From JANMDR01 sp031376425 (lineage in GTDB: Bacteria; Pseudomonadota; Gammaproteobacteria; Burkholderiales; Usitatibacteraceae), in NCBI GenBank assembly GCA_031376425.1, contig JANMDR010000178.1:1-26913 (forward strand): a DNA stretch of 26,913 nucleotides. The letters run 5' to 3'. The notes beneath the pieces are model-generated. The model did not search any database. It saw only the letters and a program-made list of their open reading frames with translations, and was not told the origin of the DNA. Position 1 is the stretch's first letter; each line of letters starts with the position of its first letter. Position numbers and translations under genes: made by a program. Below are positions 9,001 through 15,576 of the stretch, one piece after another.

Positions 9001-10112
9001 TTGAATGCGCTCCGTGCATAATAGGCACCCACTGTGCTCATCACCACACTTTGGCCGCAACTATTGCCGCCATCTTCCACCCACAAACTCACGATATCCG
9101 CGCCATAAGCATCACGTAATAAATGCACATCGTCCAAGGTGCCATCGCCATTGGTGCGTAGTGCTCCCAAATCGAGATTTAGATCACCGGTTTCCGCATA
9201 ATCTACCGGCGCAATATGCACTAGCCGCAATTGCTGCCTGACCCCACTTAAGGCGTAAGCCTGATTGGTTTGGGCAATGGCTAAACTAATGTGACTATCC
9301 ATCGCCGCTGCACCACCAATAGCGCGAACGGCAGCGGCGGTATAAACGATGAGCACATCAATAGTGGAACCAATATCTTCGGCCAATGATTGGCTCGGCG
9401 TAGCGCCTTTTGATACCTTGGTGGCGGCTACTGTGGTGTTGGCGCTATAGCCTTGCTTATCTGCAGCCACAGCCACTGCGGCTTCAGGTGCCATCGCAAC
9501 ATCTGGGTGGTCACGAAACTGCTGCTGATCAATGTCCACCAGCAGGTACTGGTCTGATGCGACGGCTGGCGCTGCTTCGAATTTAGCGGCGATAGAAGTT
9601 TTTTTGCCACTTGCGAGCGCCACGCCAGCAACCGGCATTGGGCGAATTTGGATTTGCCGATTTTGCAACTGCCGATCTTGCCATTGAATAATCGCAGAAA
9701 CAACGCCAGCACGATCTACCCAAATTACGCTACTGCCTGCAGCACCCTCAACAACACCCACAGCCTGATAGCCCAAGGTAGGTTTACGGGCATCAAGCAA
9801 AGCTACATTGGTAAAGATTAAGTTTACTGTTTGCGATGCATCAATAGCGGCACGTAGAGTGATTGGTACAGGCGATGATTGCGCGGCAACAGCCGCTGTT
9901 TGCAAGGCGCTACGGGCACCATCATTTAGCGCAATACCAGTGGCGCTACGCATGCCGCGTTCGAACGGTAAATTATTTGCGACGGAATTTTGATTTTGGC
10001 TTAAGCTATAAGCCTCGCTGATTTCGTTGCCCGATTTTGCGGCCGCCAGTGGCAAATGCACAGTAAGAGCGATGGCGAGCAGTAGCGGAAAACTGCGGAA
10101 GATGATGCACAT
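6099..10112 (-). CDS. Secreted reprolysin-like zinc metallopeptidase with Calx-beta and C-terminal twin domains
   Basis: A 1337-residue exported protein. Residues 1-25 are a signal peptide; about 26-245 look like a propeptide. The metzincin domain is about 250-475, with the zinc motif HELGHNMGLRHD (386-397: His386, Glu387, His390, His396) and a Met-turn IMAYDD (423-428). A Calx-beta domain follows at about 488-600 (TPNIDFRSTSG, DSVNEGTEKFKVEL). Residues about 605-750 are a beta-rich, cysteine-containing segment. At about 755-862 there is a bacterial beta-repeat (INCGTICSAD, VTLTAIPD, GWTINGV). Two Ig-like segments lie at about 865-1085. Two homologous units of about 113 residues end the protein (1097-1209 and 1225-1337), each starting DxWWxGxxxNGWG. 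The protein is probably released outside the cell to cut proteins; the closest named families are M12B and M72 metzincins. A TATAAA about 30 bp upstream on the minus strand could be a -10 box. The gene stands alone between inverted repeat arms. Confidence 0.9.
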   Translation of the reverse strand: MCIIFRSFPLLLAIALTVHLPLAAAKSGNEISEAYSLSQNQNSVANNLPFERGMRSATGIALNDGARSALQTAAVAAQSSPVPITLRAAIDASQTVNLIFTNVALLDARKPTLGYQAVGVVEGAAGSSVIWVDRAGVVSAIIQWQDRQLQNRQIQIRPMPVAGVALASGKKTSIAAKFEAAPAVASDQYLLVDIDQQQFRDHPDVAMAPEAAVAVAADKQGYSANTTVAATKVSKGATPSQSLAEDIGSTIDVLIVYTAAAVRAIGGAAAMDSHISLAIAQTNQAYALSGVRQQLRLVHIAPVDYAETGDLNLDLGALRTNGDGTLDDVHLLRDAYGADIVSLWVEDGGNSCGQSVVMSTVGAYYARSAFNVVARSCAVGNYSFAHELGHNMGLRHDAFVDPEATPYAYAHGYVDVANKFRTIMAYDDACVAAKTSCTRIGQFSSASATYGQFATGNIALANAAAALNATRTTAAAFKTGINLSAAGSIQFYPQNYSVIEGKTVALKVSRLGGSGGIASVRYLTSQQTATPNIDFRSTSGILIWRDGEDGEKIILIDTLPDSVNEGTEKFKVELFDFVGATPLANSINGGSTAIVEIFDSAVDTFPLACVLPTQGWSTPITASTGWGVGRDASTEGGCSLKSNPMLSVGNSTRAQLQFEGEFTAGIISFDRRVFSEQSFDCFRFRVDGIAVQLGGTCDDAGGVGVSGNMEWSRIEVPITAGRHTLLWSYEKDGNTSVGGDAAWIDRLSMPLPTQLARLEVRRLNSIGGTGGGIGSAPNSGAGNVIAQTVGINCGTICSADMLSGSVVTLTAIPDVQSILVGWTINGVVMCPVEPNSAAAFNGSQCAITIANATQAVINFAQRPARAGAVIQIAANAPSSKMAAAIMLQISVIANNPTGAVEVRRVNTANAAIEVTCANLALTDGQALCTVPANAQALGLNLYQVTYLGDAANAGAQETMRYFVADDTTSAAVSLTLTIEPATPILGQAVKVTALVMATITPADNIAPQGLVRFLDAAGNVICVAPPLLPLSSISSGGNTSSNTSIWAATSCSFVATAAAVSPQIIAARYAPSTMSIDVASASLSYMVGTGLAPDYTDMWWAGESQNGWGMSITQHGNTQFNVLYVYNAAGKPIWVVMPGGSWNTSFTEYSGAVYEPTSAPYYVAAVIPFTVGKPVGNVVLTFTSMQTAVLRYNINGVNGSKNIQRQSFGSARPDEASTTRLPVGDLWWGGIAENGWGINIAQQGTTLFGVWYTYDNLGNTTWMVLPGGTWQNNIYSGSLYTTTASAWLGNGYNANALRVSAAGSLRIEFFDTSTALMHVEIPAQNFKQSKVILRQQF

Positions 10113-10172
10113 GATTGGCCTAGAAAGATGATTTTATAGCGCAAAGTATGATGGTTAAGAAAGTGTGTGTCT

Positions 10173-10278
10173 GTGCGCCAACAGACGCATCTAGCTTGTA
10201 GTTGACAGCGCACAACGATGATTGGAACATATACACGGTCTTTGTATTTATATCGTTTGGGCGAAAGATTTTTCGCCC
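10173..10278 (+). repeat. Degenerate repeat unit in the protease upstream region, ending in a hairpin
   Basis: Sequence from about 10173 (CAGACGCATCTAGCTTGTAG) follows the same order of short words as the unit at 10467-10558: CAGACGCA, CTTGT, ACAACGAT or AACGATG, then ATCGTTTGG. It ends in the stem-loop GGGCGAAA-GATT-TTTCGCCC (10259-10278) followed by CTAC. It begins about 60 bp upstream of the protease start codon, so the repeat family reaches into the likely regulatory region of this gene. Confidence 0.6.
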
Positions 10279-10324
10279 CTACCGCGGCGGTAATGTTATA
10301 CGCTCACAACGGAATGCAACTACC

Positions 10325-10934
10325 CTACGGGCACGGCATGCCGTGCCCCTACAACCGTGGCATGTCCGATATCGTGCCTGTCGGGTACAACCGACCGTGG
10401 CATACCGCGCGTATGCAATCGTGACATTCGCCGCGCAACTTGTAGTGGCGAATAATCATTCGCCCTCGTCGTGTTGGCACAGACGCACCTGTCTTGTGAT
10501 CGGCGTCGCATAACAACGATTTGTGCATACATACGACCATCATATTTTCACCGTTTGGATGGTGTGTGTTCACCAATACGATCTAATAATCGGCACTATG
10601 CGTTCATCCGCCGTGGCGTGGTTGACGCCAGCAAGTCACTTTCTTTTGCTTGTGCAAAAAGAAAGTAACCAAAGAAAAGCACACCCGCCACGCCGCTTTT
10701 CCGTGATAAAGCTACGGAAAAGTCCCCAAGTTAATTTGAAAAGTCGGGCGTGGGCAAAAATCGCAGGCGGTTTTATTGCTCTTCGTGGTGAGGAAAGCAG
10801 CGCCCGCTCAAACAGTTGCCCACGACATCCCCCGACTTTTAAAATGAACTTGGCGGCGCGGTACGGGAGGGTAGTGCCCATTCTTGAAAATATCGCGGTG
10901 CGCACCGTTTGGGCACGGCATGCCGTGCCCCTAC
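10325..10934 (+). repeat. Right repeat arm flanking the protease gene
   Basis: This is the reverse-complement counterpart of 5474-6080. It contains the perfect palindrome at 10329-10348 at its inner end, a stem-loop at 10447-10464, the unit at 10467-10558, the shared block 10565-10903 with a MITE-like element, and the perfect palindrome at 10911-10930. The block shares long exact runs with the left arm, for example the stretch around GAAAGTGACTTGCTGGCG. Open frames across it on both strands give Arg/Ser/Pro-rich translations with no recognisable fold, and I treat them as non-coding. Confidence 0.85.
10726..10853. mobile_element. MITE-like element, 128 bp (copy 2, inverted relative to copy 1)
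   Basis: The ends 10726-10748 and 10831-10853 are inverted repeats with 21 of 23 bases matching. The interior matches copy 1 at 5551-5680 in reverse complement (GCCCGCTCAAACAGTTGCCC is shared), with scattered changes, for example in the stretch between the conserved interior and the TIR. Non-coding. Confidence 0.6.
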
Positions 10935-11363
10935 AACGGCGGTGATGCTATATGCTAACAACGGAGTTCGCCGCCTCTGTAGGGGCGTATTGCATACGCC
11001 CTCGTCGTGTTGGCACGGACGCATATATCTTGTGATCAACGTCGCATAACAACGATTTGGGCATGGATACGACCGTCGTATTTTTATCGTTTCGGCATAT
11101 ACACCGCCGTCATATTTTCACCGTTTGGGCGCATGCAATGCGCCCAAACAACGGCGGTGATCCTATACGCCGACAACGGAGTTCGCCGCCTCTGTAGGGG
11201 CGTATTGCATACGCCCTCGTCGTGTTGGCACGGACGCACCTGTCTTGCGATCAACGTCACATAACAACCATTTGGGCATACATACGACCATCGTATTTTT
11301 ATCGTTTCGGCATATGCACCGCCGTCATATTTTCACCCTACGGGCACCGCATGCCGCGCCCCT
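10935..11363 (+). repeat. Tandem direct duplication with a 215-bp period
   Basis: The segment starting at 10935 (AACGGCGGTGAT) recurs at 11150, and CAACGGAGTTCGCCGCCTCT recurs at 10959 and 11174, giving a 215-bp period. Each copy holds the stem-loop GGGCGTAT-TGC-ATACGCCC (10983-11001 and 11198-11216), then the unit (from about 11002 and 11217), then a different closing palindrome: GGGCGCAT-GCA-ATGCGCCC at 11127-11145 and a GGGCACCGCATGCC type at 11342-11361. The second copy ends 16 bp from the 3' end of the Crp/Fnr-type gene. I see no gene in 10113-11377. Confidence 0.85.
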
Positions 11364-11377
11364 ACATCGCGCTGATC

Positions 11378-12109
11378 CTAGCCCCCCGCCAACCGCCGCT
11401 GTTCTTTTTTTATCACTGCATAGCATTCGCAGGTGTGTTTTTCTAGCCCAGCTTTATTGAGTACCGCTATGTGACCACGGCGGTAGCTAATTAGGCCGGC
11501 GCGTTGTAGGTTTCCGGCGGCTTCGGTAATGCTTTCGCGGCGCACGCCTAGTAGGTTGGACACCAGTTCTTGCGTAATTGCTAATTCGTCCGTGGCTAGG
11601 CGTTCATGGGTTTGTAGCAGCCAGCGCGATAGTTGTTGCTCTAGGGGGTGATGGCGGTAGCACACTGCCGTTTGCGACACTTGCGTATATAGCACTTGGG
11701 TGTAGCGTAGCAGTGCGTCATGCAATCTGCCTGACCTTGCAAATTCAGTCGTTAGCACCTTATGGTCAAGCCGATAGGCGGTACCTGCCGTGTGTACCAT
11801 TGCGGCGCTGCTGGTGGTGTTGCCGCCCAAAAATAGCGCTACGCCTACCATGCCCTCGTTACCGACGCTGGTCATTTCTGCGGACGCACCGGATTCGCAC
11901 ACATAGTACAGCGCCACGATAACGCTTACAGGAAAATACGCATATTGCAAACGTGCATTGGGCTCATAGAGCATGGTGCCTAGCGGTAGCGACACTAATT
12001 CTAAACTTGCCGCGAAATTGGCTAAATCTGCTGACGGCAGGCTCGCAAGCAGTTTATTTTGTCGCGGACTGGGGGTAATGATGCCTGCAACCATATTAGG
12101 CGTGGCCAT
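11378..12109 (-). CDS. Crp/Fnr-family transcriptional regulator
   Basis: A 243-residue DNA-binding regulator. Residues about 20-140 form the cyclic-nucleotide-type beta-roll (LGTMLYEPNARLQYAYFPVSVIVALYYV, VGNEGMVGVALFLGG). The segment after GG is NTTSSAAMV, lacking the Arg that cAMP receptors use in the phosphate-binding cassette, so cAMP is not the obvious ligand. There is no N-terminal cysteine cluster as in FNR. Residues about 174-215 are the winged helix (AITQELVSNLLGVRRESITEAAGNLQRAGLI). I chose ATG 12109, overlapping the REC-PAS gene by 14 bp, over a GTG at 12142 that would overlap by 47 bp. It is the last gene of the signalling cassette and its probable transcriptional output. The ligand or activating signal is unknown. 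Confidence 0.88.
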   Translation of the reverse strand: MATPNMVAGIITPSPRQNKLLASLPSADLANFAASLELVSLPLGTMLYEPNARLQYAYFPVSVIVALYYVCESGASAEMTSVGNEGMVGVALFLGGNTTSSAAMVHTAGTAYRLDHKVLTTEFARSGRLHDALLRYTQVLYTQVSQTAVCYRHHPLEQQLSRWLLQTHERLATDELAITQELVSNLLGVRRESITEAAGNLQRAGLISYRRGHIAVLNKAGLEKHTCECYAVIKKEQRRLAGG

Positions 12110-12947
12110 CTTGTTTCGTTTCCGAAAATTCCACACCCACACCGCGATAGCCTAAAAACTTAAGCGATTCGTTAAACATAGGTTGGCCGCTCACCCTAAA
12201 TTGTTGGGTAGTGCCGTCGGCATTCACTCGGTGCAATACATAATCAATAAACGGTTGTCGGGCGGCAATTTTTGCATTGAGCACCGCACGTTCGGTTTCG
12301 TTCCAACCGTGATTTGGCGTTTTAACTAGCGCTGTTTCATTGGCCGGTTCTGCACCGGAAACTCTCACGCCCAACATCTCTGCCACGGGGCCGGAAACCC
12401 TGGTAAATAGCGCATTTTCGTCTTGTTCCCAATACCAGTCTGACGCTAATTCAGTCAGGCTGCGATACCGCGCTTCACTTTCACGTAACTCGGCAGTGCG
12501 CTCGGTTACGGTTTTTTCTAGTTGCTGGTTGTGTTTTTCTAATTCCTTATACAGCAGGCGTACTTCCAGCATATTGTGAATGCGCGTTTTTACTTCTACC
12601 AAATCAAACGGTTTACTAATAAAGTCTTTAGCACCTGCTTGTAGCGCCCGTAGTTTATGCGCGGGCTGGGCGGTAAGTACGATCACTGGAATATAGCCGC
12701 GCGTTTCAACGGCTTGGAGCGCTTCCATCACTTGAAAGCCATCCATTTCTGGCATTTGTAAATCCAGCAAAATTAAATCGTAATTATTGGCCTGATGCAG
12801 TGCGCAAACTTCCATTGGCCTCATGGTGCTGCTCACCTGCGTGTAGCCAGCTTCAGACAGCAATTGTTCTAGCAGCAGTACGTTTACGGTTTGGTCGTCA
12901 ACAATTAAGATGCTGGCGTTAAGAATAGCGGTTGAACTTATCATCAT
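12096..12947 (-). CDS. REC-PAS protein (response regulator without recognised output domain)
   Basis: A 283-residue soluble protein. Residues about 12-127 are a receiver domain: acidic pair Asp17/Asp18, phosphoacceptor Asp62 in LILLDLQMPEMDG, Thr92 region (VLTA) and Lys112 (SKPF). A coiled coil links it (about 129-157, LYKELEKHNQQLEKTVTERTAELRESEARY) to a PAS domain (about 158-278; WYWEQDENALFTRVS, FLGYRGVGVEFSETK). The chain stops there: no kinase, GGDEF, EAL or HTH follows. The start overlaps the upstream kinase stop (ATGATGA), with GGAG before it, and its end overlaps the Crp/Fnr gene. It probably receives phosphate from the kinases and acts by binding a partner; the partner is not known. 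Confidence 0.9.
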   Translation of the reverse strand: MMISSTAILNASILIVDDQTVNVLLLEQLLSEAGYTQVSSTMRPMEVCALHQANNYDLILLDLQMPEMDGFQVMEALQAVETRGYIPVIVLTAQPAHKLRALQAGAKDFISKPFDLVEVKTRIHNMLEVRLLYKELEKHNQQLEKTVTERTAELRESEARYRSLTELASDWYWEQDENALFTRVSGPVAEMLGVRVSGAEPANETALVKTPNHGWNETERAVLNAKIAARQPFIDYVLHRVNADGTTQQFRVSGQPMFNESLKFLGYRGVGVEFSETKQDGHA

Positions 12948-15532
12948 TTCATTTCTCCGTTTGCAACTGTGGGTGCGATAGCTGATTCACCCATCGGCAG
13001 GGTGGCATCTTGCTTGGCTGCCTGCTCGGGCTTACCATAATGTGCGGCTACGGCCAATTTTGAACCATGCAAAGCCAGCGCTAAATCCAAGTTTGCCAAA
13101 AATTCGGGTACTTTTAGGGGTTTGGTTAAATAGCGGAAGAAGCCCAGCCCTAGCCCATTTTCAATATCATAGGGCATGGCGTTAGCACTTAACGCAATCA
13201 CCGGAATATGCGCCGTTATAGGGTCTGCCAGCAAGTGCTCAAGGGCAACTAAACCGCTCATGCCGGGTAAATTGATGTCCATCAAAATCACATCGGGCAA
13301 GGTGCTGCGTGCCAAGGCAATGCCCGACTTACCATCAGCGGCGGATAGCAGTTTCACATTCGGCATGCGCTTCACAATTTCCTCTACCAGCATTAAATTA
13401 GCGGGGTTATCTTCCACATAGAGCAAGGTACGGGTCGGACTTAAAGCCTGTACCGACGGATCAATAGCACCTTGGCGTGCTTGCAGTGCCGTCAACGCAT
13501 CGGGTGATAGCGCACTCTCAGCATTAACGCTGAGGGGGGGCGGTGCTGAGGGTTCAGTTACGGTTGGTGTTGGGGGGAGTGTTTCAGGCAAGGCCACGAT
13601 TGCAGCGGGTGCCGCTGGTGCCAAGTTCAATTCAAACCAAAACACACTGCCCTTACCCACGATGCTATCCACACCAATAATGCCGCCCATCAGTTCTACC
13701 AAGCGTTTGCACACCACCAGCCCAATGCCAGTACCTTCTTCGGTAGCGGCATCGCGCCCTAGACGGTTAAAGGGCTGAAACAAATGCGCAATTTGATCGG
13801 CCGTTAAGCCATCACCCGTGTCTTCCACACAAACCCGAATACGCGCGCTGCCACTGGTAATGCAACGCACCACCACGGTGCCGCCCTCTTTGTTGTATTT
13901 GATGGCATTGGATAACATATTGAGTAGCACTTGCTTCACGCGGGTTAAATCGGCGTGGGCGTAATGCACTAGATCGGCTGAGGGAAAAGTAATACCGATA
14001 TTGCGTTTTTCCGCCTGCGGCTCCACCATTGCTTGGCATTCTTGCATGGCTTGGGTTAACGACATAGGCTCAACAGAAAGCGAGAGTTTTCCTGATTCTA
14101 TGAGGGCTAAATCTAGTATTTCATTAATGAGCTCTAGCAAATACCAGCCCGCCTGCAAGATTTGATCGACACTGCGTTTTTGCGTGGGCGTGGGTGGGGG
14201 GGTTCCTGAATCAAGCAATTGGGCAAAGCCTAAAATAGCGCCCAAAGGAGTGCGTAATTCATGGCTCATGCTCGATAAAAAATCTGATTTTGCTTGGTTC
14301 GCTTTATCCGCCATTTGCATGGCGATTTCAAGATTCGTATTTTTGTTTTCCAACAAGCGGTTTAAATCAAGCCGCTCGGCATCGAGGATGCGCTGCTCGG
14401 TAATATTGTTAAACAGCACGGCTACTTTGCCGTTTTCCACATTACCAATTCTAAAAGCATATATATCAAACCAGCGGTTTAAGCCTTTGGCTTCGTTCAC
14501 CAGCCGCACCGGCTTTCCGGTGAGCGCTACTTTGGCGTAGGTATCAACCCAGTATGATTCATTACTTGGGGCAATGGCAGACATACATCTGCCCACAACT
14601 TGGGTGAGCCCCGATTGCTTTTCAAACGCCGGATTTGCCTCAACAAAACGATAGTCAACCGGATTTTTTTTCGCGTCAAATACCATCTCAAGAATGCAAA
14701 AACCTTGATCGATCAAATTAAATAAATGTCGGTAATTGGCTTCACTTTCGCGGACAATCTGCTCGGCGTGCTTGCGTGGTGAAATATCGCTAATGGCAAT
14801 GCGCACTTCTTCCGTGTCCTCCGCTATTTGCGGCTGGGTAATCACGGTAAAAGTGAGGTTTGCCCAAAATGGTGTGCCGCTGCGCTGCACCATTTGAATA
14901 TCCATTGACTGCGCCTGCCCTGAATTTGGCGCTTGGGTGCGGCGCAGGTAAAAACTATCTTGCGCTTTAGTAGCGATAAAGCGCGTAAAACGCTCCCCTA
15001 CTACTTTGCCGCGCTGCATGCCGAATAGGGTAGCGGCCGCAAAATTGGCTTCAAGTATTAAGCCACTCTTACCGATGGTGCAATAGCCTACGGGTGCCAT
15101 ATCGTAAAGATCAAAATAGCGGGCGCGGCTGGTTTCCAACGCCGCTTGGGTGAGCCGCAACTCCTCATTTTGCATCTCCAACTCAATTTGATGCACATGC
15201 AACTCATGCGACGCGCGTTGCATTACATTAGGATGCAAGGGGTCTGTTCTTGTTGATGCCAACGCGCCTTCAGCCCGTTGCGCATCTGCGGGCGCTGGTA
15301 ATGTGATGGTTTTTTCGGCACGGGCGCGTAGGGCTTCATACGGTGCGAGTGGCCGCGTGGCTTGCCCGTTTACAGGCGCATCTGCTGTTACCTCTGGCGT
15401 TATATCCACTGCAACATCCGGCGCAACATCCTGCGCACCATTTGGTATGGTATTGGGCTTGGTAATTGTTTTAGTAATAGACTTAGTGCTGGCCTTAGCA
15501 CTGGGCTTTGAAGGGTCGGTTCTATTGGGCAT
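12944..15532 (-). CDS. PAS-PAS hybrid histidine kinase (HisKA-HATPase-REC)
   Basis: An 862-residue soluble hybrid kinase. Residues 1-60 are low complexity (KSITKTITKPNTIPN, then DVAPDVAVDITPEV). Residues about 100-135 are helical; PAS1 is about 137-255 (MAPVGYCTIGKSGLILEAN) and PAS2 about 262-385 (LIDQGFCILEMVFD). The HisKA box SHELRTP has His424. HATPase_c spans about 525-640 with N-box Asn542, G1 DTGDGL (571-576) and TGIGL (601-605). After a Pro-rich linker (640-698) a C-terminal receiver has Asp752 (LMDINLPGMSG) and Lys804. No membrane helices were seen, so sensing is cytoplasmic. The kinase core and receiver are close to those of the protein at 18980-20866. A 44-bp gap follows the CheB/CheR gene upstream, and the stop overlaps the REC-PAS start. 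Confidence 0.93.
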   Translation of the reverse strand: MPNRTDPSKPSAKASTKSITKTITKPNTIPNGAQDVAPDVAVDITPEVTADAPVNGQATRPLAPYEALRARAEKTITLPAPADAQRAEGALASTRTDPLHPNVMQRASHELHVHQIELEMQNEELRLTQAALETSRARYFDLYDMAPVGYCTIGKSGLILEANFAAATLFGMQRGKVVGERFTRFIATKAQDSFYLRRTQAPNSGQAQSMDIQMVQRSGTPFWANLTFTVITQPQIAEDTEEVRIAISDISPRKHAEQIVRESEANYRHLFNLIDQGFCILEMVFDAKKNPVDYRFVEANPAFEKQSGLTQVVGRCMSAIAPSNESYWVDTYAKVALTGKPVRLVNEAKGLNRWFDIYAFRIGNVENGKVAVLFNNITEQRILDAERLDLNRLLENKNTNLEIAMQMADKANQAKSDFLSSMSHELRTPLGAILGFAQLLDSGTPPPTPTQKRSVDQILQAGWYLLELINEILDLALIESGKLSLSVEPMSLTQAMQECQAMVEPQAEKRNIGITFPSADLVHYAHADLTRVKQVLLNMLSNAIKYNKEGGTVVVRCITSGSARIRVCVEDTGDGLTADQIAHLFQPFNRLGRDAATEEGTGIGLVVCKRLVELMGGIIGVDSIVGKGSVFWFELNLAPAAPAAIVALPETLPPTPTVTEPSAPPPLSVNAESALSPDALTALQARQGAIDPSVQALSPTRTLLYVEDNPANLMLVEEIVKRMPNVKLLSAADGKSGIALARSTLPDVILMDINLPGMSGLVALEHLLADPITAHIPVIALSANAMPYDIENGLGLGFFRYLTKPLKVPEFLANLDLALALHGSKLAVAAHYGKPEQAAKQDATLPMGESAIAPTVANGEMK

Positions 15533-15576
15533 CGGTACACCTGTTTCGGGTTCAGTATTGCGGTTTAAGTTTTGGC

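Noticed and set aside
5474..10934. Integron cassette or attC sites, suggested by a lone gene with palindromes at its ends
   Set aside because: The palindromes lack the GTTRRRY/RYYYAAC core boxes of attC, there is no integrase, and the arms are in inverted, not direct, orientation.
10523..10945. Open frame of 140 codons in the right arm (SHFLLLVQKESN-type translation)
   Set aside because: This peptide is often called hypothetical in genomes, but here it is just the repeat read through. It changes frame relative to the matching left-arm copy.
10173..11363. CRISPR array, suggested by the regular repeats
   Set aside because: Units are about 90-130 bp, degenerate and unequally spaced, the stretches between are themselves repeats, and no cas gene is in the window.
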